DNA of 64,000 nucleotides from Streptomyces fradiae (GTDB lineage Bacteria > Actinomycetota > Actinomycetes > Streptomycetales > Streptomycetaceae), in contig NZ_CP065958.1 in NCBI RefSeq assembly GCF_041270065.1, forward strand, positions 3,906,001 through 3,970,000, read 5' to 3'. Both the position numbers and the translations under genes were made by a program. Every line of letters starts with the position of its first letter. Within the stretch, counting starts at the first letter, position 1. Below, in pieces: positions 1 to 7,749 of this stretch. The notes beneath the pieces were generated by a model. It worked only from the letters and a program-made list of their open reading frames with translations, did not search any database and was not told where the DNA came from.

Positions 1-742
1 GGACCATCACGCCGAGGGTGGTCCAGCGCTTGAGGAAGGTGTGCAGTTCGACGCCGGTCAGCAGGATGCCCGCGCTGTACAGCCAGGACAGGGCCCAGAC
101 GCCGCCGAGGCCGTGGTCGACGAGGTGGAAGAGGGGTCCGGCGAAGACGGCGCCGACGAGGCTGACGACGAGGGACATGCCGGCGGCGAGCAGGGCCCGG
201 ATGCGCATGGGGAGGACGGCTCCGGCGCCGCCGATGACGGCGACGGAGGCGTAGGAGCCGATGCTGAGGGCGACGAGGAGGAAGAAGACGCCCTGGCCGG
301 TGGGGTCGCCGGAGGCGACGGGGGCGACGTCGGTGACCTTGAGGGGCTGGTCGTGGGTGGCGGCGACCTTGGTGAACACCTTCTCGACGGCCATGGCGCT
401 GGTGTCGGAGGCGGCGGAGGCGACGAGGAGTTCGGGGGCGTGGCCGGGGGTGCCGGGGAGGTAGGCGCCGAAGCTGGACCGGTCGCGGAGGGCTGCGGTG
501 GCGGCGGCGCGGTCGGGGACGGTGCGGACGTCGAGGGCGCCGGCGCCCTTGTCGTGGAGGGTCTGGGCGAGGACCTGGGTCTGGGGGCCGGTGCCGACGA
601 TGTCGACGCGGAGGTCGTGGGGTTCGGGGGCGTGGAAGGCGCCGAGGTAGGCGAGTCCCATGCCGATGCACATCAGCAGGGGGGTGAGGAGATGCCCGAG
701 GACGTGGCGCAGTGCTCCCTTGGTGGTCTGTCCTGTGGACAC
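1..742 (-). CDS. Truncated YhgE/Pip-like membrane protein (ABC-2 permease type), 5' part only
   Basis: The first 247 codons are visible and the 3' end lies beyond the window. The start is GTG at 742, preceded by a GGAGG six bases upstream. The protein opens with a short cytoplasmic segment and one membrane helix (about residues 14-34). An extracytoplasmic domain of about 100 residues follows, then several hydrophobic segments near residues 140-245. This layout resembles YhgE/Pip and DUF3533 proteins, which are related to ABC-2 permeases, but the family call rests on topology rather than a diagnostic motif. It diverges from a MarR regulator, with inverted repeats between them, so the regulator probably controls it. 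Such pairs often concern efflux; that role is inferred. Confidence 0.5.
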   Translation of the reverse strand, partial: MSTGQTTKGALRHVLGHLLTPLLMCIGMGLAYLGAFHAPEPHDLRVDIVGTGPQTQVLAQTLHDKGAGALDVRTVPDRAAATAALRDRSSFGAYLPGTPGHAPELLVASAASDTSAMAVEKVFTKVAATHDQPLKVTDVAPVASGDPTGQGVFFLLVALSIGSYASVAVIGGAGAVLPMRIRALLAAGMSLVVSLVGAVFAGPLFHLVDHGLGGVWALSWLYSAGILLTGVELHTFLKRWTTLGVMV

Positions 743-762
743 CTGAATCCTCCATGGGTGAC

Positions 763-803
763 GGTTGGCTTTTACAACCAAAGAACCGTTGTACTATACA
801 ACC
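763..803. promoter_or_regulatory. Inverted repeats in divergent promoter, likely MarR operators
   Basis: Two inverted repeats lie between the divergent start codons. The first is GGTTG (763-767) with CAACC (775-779). The second is GTTGTA (788-793), spacer CTA, TACAAC (797-802), with perfect six-base arms. TTGTA/TACAA half sites are typical of MarR-family operators. Their position between the regulator and the membrane-protein gene fits autoregulation plus control of the neighbour; binding is inferred. Confidence 0.6.
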
Positions 804-852
804 GAAGGGGAAGGCCCGACCAGCGGGCCACCCGCGGCACAGGGAGCGCACC

Positions 853-1323
853 ATGAGCGACGGCGCGCGGGAGACGTCCCTCGACACCATCCAGCGGGAG
901 CTGACGGCCTTCGCCCGCCGGGCCCGGGCGGCGGCGGCGCGGCTCCATCCGGAGCTGCCGCTGGTCTCGTACACGCTGCTGGCCCACATCGACGACCAGC
1001 AGGGCTGCCGGGCGACGGACCTCGCGGCGCACTATCTGCTGGACAAGTCGACGGTGAGCCGGCAGATCGCGGCCCTGGAGAAGCTCGGTCTGGTCGAGCG
1101 GCGGCCGGACCCGGACGACCACCGGGTCCAGGTGCTGCACCCGACCGACGCGGGCACCCGGCTCCTGGCCTCGACGCAGGCCAGTCGGCTCGCCGCCTAT
1201 GAGGAGCGCCTCAAGGACTGGTCGGCCGAGGACCTGGCCGCCTTCGCGGGCTATCTGCTCCGCTACAACGCGGCGGGCGACGCGGGCCGCCCGGCCGCCC
1301 CCGCCCCCGAGGCGCGCCCCTGA
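853..1323 (+). CDS. MarR family transcriptional regulator
   Basis: A protein of 156 residues, the usual length for a MarR-family winged-helix dimer. The ATG at 853 is preceded by GGGAG at a six-base spacing. An upstream in-frame start at 712 would run through the operator and the neighbouring start region and is unlikely. Residues 40-100 form the winged helix: RATDLAAHYLLDKSTVSRQI carries the recognition helix, and RRPDPDDHRVQVLHPTDAG is the typical MarR beta-hairpin wing. The C-terminal helices give the dimer interface. It probably represses itself and the divergent membrane-protein gene through the two inverted repeats between them. The ligand is unknown. The gene converges tightly on the response-regulator gene, with a six-base gap. 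Confidence 0.88.
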   Translation: MSDGARETSLDTIQRELTAFARRARAAAARLHPELPLVSYTLLAHIDDQQGCRATDLAAHYLLDKSTVSRQIAALEKLGLVERRPDPDDHRVQVLHPTDAGTRLLASTQASRLAAYEERLKDWSAEDLAAFAGYLLRYNAAGDAGRPAAPAPEARP

Positions 1324-1329
1324 CGCCCG

Positions 1330-2049
1330 CTACAGGCCGGCGTCGCGGGCCAGCAGCGCCGCCTGCACCCGGTTCTCGCAGTCCAGCTTGGCGAGGATGC
1401 GGCTCACATACGTCTTCACGGTGGCCTCGCTCATGTGCAGCCGGCGGCCCGCGTCGGCGTTGGACAGCCCCTCTCCGAGCAGGGCGAGCACCTCGCGCTC
1501 GCGCTCGCTGAGGGCGGCGATCCGGTTCCGTGCCTCCTCGGCGCGGGCCGTCTCCCGGCCGGAGGCCAGCCGCTCGACGACATGCCGGGTGGCGGCCGGC
1601 GAGAGATAGGCGTCGCCCGCGGCGGCCGCCCGTACCGCCCGGATGAGTTCGGCCGGCGCGGTGTCCTTGAGCAGGAAGCCCGCACCGCCGTGCTCCAGGG
1701 CGCGCAGCACGTTCTCCCGCTCGCCGAAGGTGGTCAGGACGACGACTTTCGTCGCGGGTGCGGCGCGGCGCAGCTCCGGCAGGGCGGACAGGCCGTCGAG
1801 GACGGGCATCTGGATGTCGAGCAGGACGACGTCCGCGGCGTGGGAGCGGGCGAGGTCGACGGCCTCACGGCCGTTGGTCGCCTCGGCGATCACCTCGATC
1901 TCCGGGTCCGAGGTGAGGATCATCCGGATCCCGGCCCTGATCAGCGGTTCGTCGTCGGCGATGACGACCCTGATCCGCCGGCCGGCTCCGAAGCCCGTGC
2001 CCACGCCCGCACTGAACCCCGTCCCTGCCCCTGTTCCTGCCCCGCCCAC
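1330..2049 (-). CDS. NarL/LuxR-family response regulator
   Basis: A two-component response regulator of 239 residues. The receiver domain (about residues 26-140) has the acidic pair DD at 32-33, the phospho-acceptor Asp78 in VVLLDIQMP and Lys128 in FLLKDT. A LuxR-type helix-turn-helix lies near residues 172-235, with LSEREREVLALLGEG followed by a TVKTYVSRIL recognition helix. The first 25 residues are a Gly/Ala/Thr-rich run encoded by GGGGCAGG-like repeats. GTG at 2049 has a good GGGAG five bases upstream, which supports that start despite the odd N-terminus. It lies 33 bases downstream of the sensor kinase gene on the same strand and is its evident partner. Its targets are unknown. Confidence 0.9.
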   Translation of the reverse strand: MGGAGTGAGTGFSAGVGTGFGAGRRIRVVIADDEPLIRAGIRMILTSDPEIEVIAEATNGREAVDLARSHAADVVLLDIQMPVLDGLSALPELRRAAPATKVVVLTTFGERENVLRALEHGGAGFLLKDTAPAELIRAVRAAAAGDAYLSPAATRHVVERLASGRETARAEEARNRIAALSEREREVLALLGEGLSNADAGRRLHMSEATVKTYVSRILAKLDCENRVQAALLARDAGL

Positions 2050-2082
2050 TCCGACTCCCCAACGGCCCCCGCGCGCCCGTGC

Positions 2083-3966
2083 CTAGCGCACGACCTCGTA
2101 CGACTTCTTCTCGATCAGCTTGCCGTCCTTGAAGCAGAACCGGAACACCGGCTCCTTCTCCAGATCGTCGGTGACCTCCGAGCTCATCAGCACGAGGCAG
2201 CTCGAACCGTCGGGCTCCTGAGGTCCCTTGTCGTGCAGACCGCTGGTGGCGATCGTGTCACCCGAAGGGAGCTTGTCCCGTACCGCCTTCTCGCTGTCGC
2301 CGACCTTCACCGCGTCGTACTGCCCGGGGTCGATCATCCCCTCCGACATGGAGCCCATCAGGAAGTAGATGCCGAAGCCCGCGGCCACGAGCAGCAGCAC
2401 CAGGGCCGCGACGGCTATCCCGCAGCCGATCGCTATCCCGCTGCCCGTGCTCCTGCCCCTGCCCGCCTGCATCGCCATCGCCAGCTCCCGTTCGGCCACC
2501 GTCCAGCCGGACGGTCCGACTGCGACGGGACCACGGTGGCCGGTCGAGGCCCGCTTCGACTGCTGTCGGAAGTCGTCGGCCGCATCGACGAAAGGCGCGG
2601 CGTGCGGAGCGCCGTACGGGGCGCCGTACGCAGCGGCGTACGGGACGGGGTGGTGGACGACCGGCCCGTCGGCCGCGGGCGGCGCGAAGGGGTCGGCGAA
2701 CGGCGTGGTCTCCACCGCCCCGTACGGCAGGACCCCGGCGACCCGGAAGCCGCCGCCGTCCGCCGGGCCGGCGTGGACGATGCCGCCGACGAGCCGGGCC
2801 CGCTCGTGCAGCCCGGTGAGGCCCTGGCCTCCGCTGACCACGTCCGAAGGTGCCCCGTCCGTCCGCTCGTTGAGGACCTCGACGACGAACGCGTCCGGCT
2901 CGTACCGCACTTCCACGCTGATCCTGGAACCCGGGGCGTGCTTGTAGGCGTTCGTCAGGCCCTCCTGGACGATCCGGTACGCGGCGTGGTCGACGGCCGG
3001 CGCGAGCGTCCGGGCCTCGCCGTGCCGGGTCAGGCCGATCGCCGTCCCGGCGGCGCGGGCGGCCGTGACGAGCCCCTCGATGCCGGCGGTCCCCCGGGCC
3101 GCCCGCCCCGTCTCGTCGCCGGGCCGCACCACCTGGGCACCCGGATCGCCGGCGGCGGGCGCCTCCACCCCGTCGCGGAGGATGCCGACGACCTCGCGCA
3201 GCTCGTGCATGGCGTCCATGGAGGCACCGCGCAGCACCCCGACGACCTCCCGCTGCCGGTCGGTCAGGTGCGGGTCGACCTCAAGGGCTCCGGTGTGCAC
3301 GGAGATCAGCGCCAGCTGGTGGCCGAGGCTGTCGTGCATGTCCTGCGCGATCCGCTGCCGCTCCCGCATCCTGGCCTGCCCCACGAGCATCGCCCGCTCC
3401 CGCAGCAGCTGCACGTTCCGCTCCTGCAGCGCGTGCAGCAGGGTCCGCCGCTGCGTCCAGTACCGATGGGCGAGGCCCGGCGCCAGCGTCGTACCGAGGA
3501 AGTACAGCGTGGAGATGAACGCGAGCATCAGCATCCGGTGCAGATCCCACGCGTCGAGCAGCGTCCCCACGACGTTCAGCGCGTACGCGGCGGTGAACGC
3601 GGCGAGCGCCCGCCCGGCGCCCGCGATGTAGCGGCCGGCGGACCAGCCGACGAGTATCAGCAGGGCCAGGAACCCCGGCACGAGCGGCGTGCACAGCGAG
3701 GTGCCGACCAGGACGGCCGCGGGCAGCCGGCGACGCAGCAGCGACAGCACGGCCGAGGCCGCGGCGACCCCGGCCAGGCGCCATGTGCCGCCGCCCGTGA
3801 GGTCCTCGGTGCCCGCGGCCAGCAGTGCCATGACGACGGCGAGCACCAGCTCGCCCGCGGTCCTGCGCCGCGACCACTGCCCCGGCACCGCGAACCATCG
3901 CCACCCGGCGCCGAGCCACGTCCCGAGCCACCCCGCGACGGTCCGGATCTTCATAGGAACGTCCAC
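2083..3966 (-). CDS. HisKA_3 sensor histidine kinase with C-terminal transmembrane extracytoplasmic extension
   Basis: A sensor kinase of 627 residues. About five hydrophobic segments occupy residues 38-165. A coiled linker leads to the HisKA_3 H-box RIAQDMHDSLGHQL (phospho-acceptor His211). The HATPase domain has the N-box IVQEGLTNAYKHAP and the G-box GGQGLTGLHERARL, ending near residue 415. A Pro/Ala/Tyr-rich linker follows, then a further membrane helix (about 509-540) and some 85 extracytoplasmic residues with DAVKVGDSEKAVRDKL. That last motif resembles BamE/SmpA-like small lipoprotein domains, which is an inference. Most kinases of this class end after the ATPase domain. The start is GTG at 3966 or ATG at 3954; neither has a clear ribosome site. 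The response regulator gene follows directly. Confidence 0.87.
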   Translation of the reverse strand: MDVPMKIRTVAGWLGTWLGAGWRWFAVPGQWSRRRTAGELVLAVVMALLAAGTEDLTGGGTWRLAGVAAASAVLSLLRRRLPAAVLVGTSLCTPLVPGFLALLILVGWSAGRYIAGAGRALAAFTAAYALNVVGTLLDAWDLHRMLMLAFISTLYFLGTTLAPGLAHRYWTQRRTLLHALQERNVQLLRERAMLVGQARMRERQRIAQDMHDSLGHQLALISVHTGALEVDPHLTDRQREVVGVLRGASMDAMHELREVVGILRDGVEAPAAGDPGAQVVRPGDETGRAARGTAGIEGLVTAARAAGTAIGLTRHGEARTLAPAVDHAAYRIVQEGLTNAYKHAPGSRISVEVRYEPDAFVVEVLNERTDGAPSDVVSGGQGLTGLHERARLVGGIVHAGPADGGGFRVAGVLPYGAVETTPFADPFAPPAADGPVVHHPVPYAAAYGAPYGAPHAAPFVDAADDFRQQSKRASTGHRGPVAVGPSGWTVAERELAMAMQAGRGRSTGSGIAIGCGIAVAALVLLLVAAGFGIYFLMGSMSEGMIDPGQYDAVKVGDSEKAVRDKLPSGDTIATSGLHDKGPQEPDGSSCLVLMSSEVTDDLEKEPVFRFCFKDGKLIEKKSYEVVR

Positions 3967-4144
3967 GCCCGCACGATAGGCGCGCCCCCGCCCCGCCCAC
4001 CGTCCTCTTTCGTCGCTCCTCCGACCGACGAACGTCGCAACCCCAAGCCGCGCCCCCGCGCCCCCGCGCCCCGAGCCGCGCCCCGAGCCGCGCTGCCCTC
4101 CGTGGGCTACCTCACACCCACCCTCACTGTGTCCGACAAACGCA

Positions 4145-4180
4145 AATCGGTCGGCATCGTGATCACGATGCCGACCGATT
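4145..4180 (-). terminator. Perfect 36-bp palindrome, terminator of tRNA-Leu
   Basis: AATCGGTCGGCATCGTGA is followed directly by its exact reverse complement, giving 18-base arms with no spacer. It lies four bases beyond the encoded CCA end of tRNA-Leu, in the direction of transcription, so a factor-independent terminator or processing hairpin is the simplest reading. Confidence 0.75.
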
Positions 4181-4184
4181 CGAC

Positions 4185-4271
4185 TGGTGCGCGAGGGGGG
4201 AGTTGAACCCCCACGCCCTTGCGGGCACTGGAACCTGAATCCAGCGCGTCTGCCTATTCCGCCACCCGCGC
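4185..4271 (-). tRNA. tRNA-Leu (anticodon CAG)
   Basis: An 87-nt class II tRNA with the 3' CCA encoded. The acceptor stem GCGCGGG pairs with CTCGCGC (one G-U). The anticodon stem CTGGA/TCCAG encloses the loop TTCAGGT, so the anticodon is CAG, reading the CUG codon that is abundant in this GC-rich genome. A variable arm (TGCCCGCAAGGGCG) and a T arm ending in GGGGGTTCAACTCCCCC are visible. A 36-bp palindromic terminator follows at once. Confidence 0.97.
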
Positions 4272-4410
4272 ATTGGGTGGTCTCCCGGCTCCCTCACCTT
4301 TTCGGTTCGTTCGCCTGGCGACATCTGAAGATTAGCACGTCGCAGGCCGTGGATTCACATCCGTTCTCCCGGCCCCGGTTTCGACCTCTCCTCTGCGGAC
4401 GAGGAGAGAG

Positions 4411-4463
4411 ACGGGAACAGAGGAGAGACGAGAACAGAGACGGGAACAGAGCCGGGAACAGAG
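4411..4463 (+). repeat. 12-bp tandem repeats upstream of fhaA
   Basis: The 414-bp gap between tRNA-Leu and fhaA contains the unit ACGGGAACAGAG at 4411-4422, then three contiguous copies at 4428-4439 (ACGAGAACAGAG), 4440-4451 and 4452-4463 (CCGGGAACAGAG). They lie about 220 bases before the fhaA start. Two DnaA-box-like 9-mers, each one mismatch from TTGTCCACA, lie at 4524-4532 and 4589-4597. No gene was found in the gap, which presumably holds the promoter of the fhaA-pknB cluster. Confidence 0.7.
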
Positions 4464-4685
4464 AGGACGGAAGGACGGATGTGATGCACGGGGCCCTCCT
4501 GCTCCGCGGCCGGGTGCGGGACACTGTCCACAGGCCGCCTCTACGATCCGTGGGGGAAGACGCGCGGAAGGTCTGTGAGAGGTGACACTCGTCCACAGGG
4601 CAGAGAAGGGGAACCAGCCGATTTCCCGACGCGTGGATACGATCAGTAAGCAGTACGAGGACGACAACGAAGGAGGAGGTGCCCC

Positions 4686-5582
4686 ATGGGAGTCCTGAAG
4701 CGGTTCGAGCAGCGACTCGAAGGTCTCGTCAACGGCACCTTCGCCAAGGTCTTCAAGTCCGAGGTCCAGCCCGTCGAGATCGCCGGCGCGCTCCAGCGCG
4801 AGTGCGACAACAACGCGACGATCTGGAACCGCGAGCGGACCGTCGTCCCCAACGACTTCATCGTGGAGCTGAGCGCGCCGGACTACGAGCGCCTCAGCCC
4901 CTACTCGGGCCAGCTCGGCGACGAGCTCGCCGGCCTGGTCAGGGACTACGCCAAGCAGCAGCGGTACACCTTCATGGGGCCGATCAAGGTCCACCTGGAG
5001 AAGGCCGAGGACCTCGACACCGGTCTGTACCGGGTGCGCAGCCGCACCCTCGCGTCGAGTTCGTCACAGTCCGCGGCACCGTCGCAGCCGCCCGCCCCCG
5101 GCGGATACGGGTACCCCCCGGCCGGCCCGCAGGGCGGCCAGCAGCCGCCCCGCGGTGGCTACGGATACCCTCCCGCCGGCGCCCCGCCGATGCCCGCGGC
5201 CCCGCCGCCGGGCGCCCCGGCGATGCCCGGGCACCGTCCGACGGCGCCCGCCGCGGGCCGTCCCGCCGGCCCCGCGCCGGTACCGGGCGGAGGCGGCGGT
5301 CAGACGCGCCGCTGGATCGAGATCAACGGCACGCGTCACCAGATCTCCCGCCCGACCCTGGTTCTCGGCCGCAGCACCGAAGCGGACGTGAGGATCGACG
5401 ATCCCGGCGTCTCGCGCCGGCACTGCGAGATCCGGACCGGAACGCCCTCGACGATCACGGATCTCGGGTCCACCAACGGCATCGTGGTGGACGGGCAGCA
5501 CACCACCCGCGCTACGCTCCGCGACGGCTCGCGGATCGTCGTGGGCAGCACCACCATCGTTTACCGGCAAGCCGAAGGGTGA
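4686..5582 (+). CDS. fhaA: FhaA: DUF3662 and FHA domain protein
   Basis: A cytoplasmic phosphothreonine-binding scaffold of 298 residues. The N-terminal DUF3662 domain (about 1-118) starts MGVLKRFEQRLEGLVNGTF. A Gly/Pro/Tyr-rich linker (about 130-195) contains two GGYGYPPAG units. The C-terminal FHA domain (about 203-296) shows LGRS, SRRH and STNG, the residues that bind phosphothreonine. The ATG at 4686 follows a strong GGAGGT. In mycobacteria FhaA binds the phosphorylated pseudokinase domain of MviN and restrains peptidoglycan synthesis. It heads a plus-strand series ending in pknB, so the kinase, phosphatase, readers and wall enzymes are probably co-expressed. Confidence 0.93.
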   Translation: MGVLKRFEQRLEGLVNGTFAKVFKSEVQPVEIAGALQRECDNNATIWNRERTVVPNDFIVELSAPDYERLSPYSGQLGDELAGLVRDYAKQQRYTFMGPIKVHLEKAEDLDTGLYRVRSRTLASSSSQSAAPSQPPAPGGYGYPPAGPQGGQQPPRGGYGYPPAGAPPMPAAPPPGAPAMPGHRPTAPAAGRPAGPAPVPGGGGGQTRRWIEINGTRHQISRPTLVLGRSTEADVRIDDPGVSRRHCEIRTGTPSTITDLGSTNGIVVDGQHTTRATLRDGSRIVVGSTTIVYRQAEG

Positions 5583-5592
5583 AGCGGGGGCA

Positions 5593-6120
5593 ATGTCAGA
5601 GCTGACCCTGACGGTCATGCGGTTGGGTTTCCTGGCCGTTCTGTGGCTGTTCGTCATCGTGGCCGTGCAGGTCATCCGCAGTGACCTGTTCGGCACGCGG
5701 GTCACCCAGCGCGGCTCGCGCCGCCAGGACGCGCGGCCGCAGCAGCAGGCCGGGCGGCAGGCCGCCGCGCCGCCGCAGCAGCGGGGCGGCCAGCAGGCCG
5801 CGCCCGCCGGCCGGCAGCGCCGCGGCGCGCCGACCAAGCTCGTCGTCTCCGAGGGCACCCTCACCGGCACGACGGTCGCCCTGCAGGGGCAGACCATCAC
5901 GCTGGGCCGGGCCCACGACTCGACGATCGTGCTGGACGACGACTACGCCTCCAGCCGGCACGCGCGGATCTACCCGGACCGGGACGGTCAGTGGATCGTC
6001 GAGGACCTCGGGTCCACCAACGGCACGTATCTCGACCGGACCCGCCTCACCACCGCCACGCCGATTCCGCTGGGCGCGCCGATCCGCATCGGCAAGACCG
6101 TCATCGAGCTTCGGAAGTAG
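5593..6120 (+). CDS. fhaB: FhaB/FipA: membrane-anchored FHA domain protein
   Basis: A protein of 175 residues with one N-terminal membrane helix (about residues 8-30, ending FVIVAVQVIRSDLF), a Gln/Ala/Arg-rich linker (about 38-78) and a cytoplasmic FHA domain (about 83-172). The FHA motifs are TLGRAHDS, SSRHARIY and GSTNGTYLD. In mycobacteria the counterpart FipA/FhaB is phosphorylated by PknB-family kinases and links them to septal and polar wall synthesis. It lies 10 bases after fhaA, so the two are almost certainly co-transcribed. No alternative start is needed: the ATG at 5593 directly precedes the membrane helix. Confidence 0.92.
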   Translation: MSELTLTVMRLGFLAVLWLFVIVAVQVIRSDLFGTRVTQRGSRRQDARPQQQAGRQAAAPPQQRGGQQAAPAGRQRRGAPTKLVVSEGTLTGTTVALQGQTITLGRAHDSTIVLDDDYASSRHARIYPDRDGQWIVEDLGSTNGTYLDRTRLTTATPIPLGAPIRIGKTVIELRK

Positions 6121-6233
6121 TGCTACATCATGAATGAGCGCGCGCGGAGCGAGCACGGGCTCCCGACCGGAGGGTGGGCAGTGTGGCTCGAGACCGGCGG
6201 CACCCCGACACGGCGCCGACAGGGCAGGTGGGC

Positions 6234-7721
6234 ATGAGCTTGTCACTGCGTTTCGCCGCGGGCTCGCACAAGGGCATGATCCGCGAGGGCAACGAGGACT
6301 CGGGCTACGCCGGTCCGCGGCTGCTCGCGATCGCCGACGGCATGGGCGGCCAGGCCGCCGGTGAGGTCGCCTCGTCCGAGGTGATCTCCACCCTGGTGAC
6401 GCTCGACGACGACGTCCCCGGCTCGGACATCCTCACGTCGCTGGGCACGGCGGTGCAGCGCGCCAACGACCAGCTCCGGATGATGGTCGAGGAGGACCCG
6501 CAGCTGGAGGGCATGGGCACCACGCTCACCGCCCTGCTGTGGACGGGCCAGCGCCTCGGCCTGGTGCACGTCGGCGACTCCCGCGCGTATCTGCTGCGCG
6601 ACGGCGTCCTGACGCAGATCACGCAGGACCACACCTGGGTGCAGCGGCTGGTCGACGAGGGCCGGATCACCGAGGAGGAGGCGACCACCCATCCGCAGCG
6701 TTCGCTGCTGATGCGGGCGCTCGGCAGCGGCGACCATGTCGAGCCCGACCTGTCGATCCGTGAGGTCCGGGCCGGCGACCGCTATCTGGTGTGCTCCGAC
6801 GGACTGTCCGGCGTGGTGTCGCACCAGACGCTCGAGGAGACCCTCGCCAGCTACCAGGGCCCGCAGGAGACCGTGCAGGAGCTGATCCAGCTCGCGCTGC
6901 GCGGCGGCGGCCCCGACAACATCACGGTGATCATCGCCGACGTCCTGGACGTCGACGGCGGCGACACCCTCGCCGGCCATCTCAGCGACACCCCGGTGAT
7001 CGTCGGCGCGGTCGCCGAGAACCAGGCGCAGCTGCACGACGGCGGTGCCATGCACACGCCGGCCGGCCGCGCCGCCGGTCTCGGCCGGCCCGCGCCGCAC
7101 CAGCAGCCGCCGGCCGGTGGTTTCGGCCCGCCCGGCAGTGGCGACGACCACGGTTACGGCGGGATGCCGCCGCAGGGCTCCTTCGGCTCGTACGCCGAGG
7201 ACGACTTCGTGAAGCCGCGCACCGGCCGCAAGTGGCTGAAGCGGTCCTTCTTCCTGATCCTGGCGCTGGCCGTGGTCGGCGGCGGTCTGTACGGCGGATG
7301 GCGCTGGACGCAGACCCAGTACTACGTGGGCTCGAACGAGGAGCACGTGGCGCTGTACCGGGGCATCAGCCAGGACCTGGCCTGGGTGAAGCTGTCGGAG
7401 GTCGAGAAGGACCACCCCGAGATCGAACTCAAGTACCTGCCGGCGTACCAGCGCAAGCAGGTCGAGGACACGATCGCGGGCGGCAGCCTCGGCAAGGCGC
7501 AGACGAAGATCTCCGAGCTGGCGCTGCAGGCCTCGGCCTGCAAGAAGACCGAGGAGCGCCAGAAGGCCGCCGCGGACGCCGCGGACAAGGCGAGCGCCAA
7601 GCCGCCGACGGCCGAGGGCACCGCCGCGCCGAACACCAAGCCGACCGCGCCCGCGCCGTCCCCCGGACCGACCCTGTCCGCTGAGGAGCAGAAGCTGGCC
7701 TCGAACTGCGGCAAGCAGTAA
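6234..7721 (+). CDS. pstP: PP2C-family Ser/Thr phosphatase with single membrane helix
   Basis: A protein of 495 residues from the ATG at 6234, which opens the PP2C domain (MSLSLRFAAGSHKGMIREGN). GTG codons at 6174 and 6183, the latter nine bases after a GGAGG, are alternatives. The catalytic domain (about 1-240) has the metal-binding motifs NEDSG, DGMGG, GDSRAYLLRDG, SDGLSG and GGPDNITV. A Pro/Gly linker follows, then a membrane helix near residues 335-358 and an extracytoplasmic Lys/Ala-rich tail with two Cys. The mycobacterial PstP reverses PknA/PknB phosphorylation, which this gene's place between fhaB and rodA supports. The GTG alternatives would add 17-20 residues with no domain content. 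Confidence 0.93.
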   Translation: MSLSLRFAAGSHKGMIREGNEDSGYAGPRLLAIADGMGGQAAGEVASSEVISTLVTLDDDVPGSDILTSLGTAVQRANDQLRMMVEEDPQLEGMGTTLTALLWTGQRLGLVHVGDSRAYLLRDGVLTQITQDHTWVQRLVDEGRITEEEATTHPQRSLLMRALGSGDHVEPDLSIREVRAGDRYLVCSDGLSGVVSHQTLEETLASYQGPQETVQELIQLALRGGGPDNITVIIADVLDVDGGDTLAGHLSDTPVIVGAVAENQAQLHDGGAMHTPAGRAAGLGRPAPHQQPPAGGFGPPGSGDDHGYGGMPPQGSFGSYAEDDFVKPRTGRKWLKRSFFLILALAVVGGGLYGGWRWTQTQYYVGSNEEHVALYRGISQDLAWVKLSEVEKDHPEIELKYLPAYQRKQVEDTIAGGSLGKAQTKISELALQASACKKTEERQKAAADAADKASAKPPTAEGTAAPNTKPTAPAPSPGPTLSAEEQKLASNCGKQ

Positions 7722-7749
7722 GCAGACCCGTAGGGGGCCTTTCACCACC

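Noticed and set aside
1435..4206. A 923-codon open frame on the plus strand
   Set aside because: It mirrors the response regulator and sensor kinase genes, which have clear motifs on the other strand.
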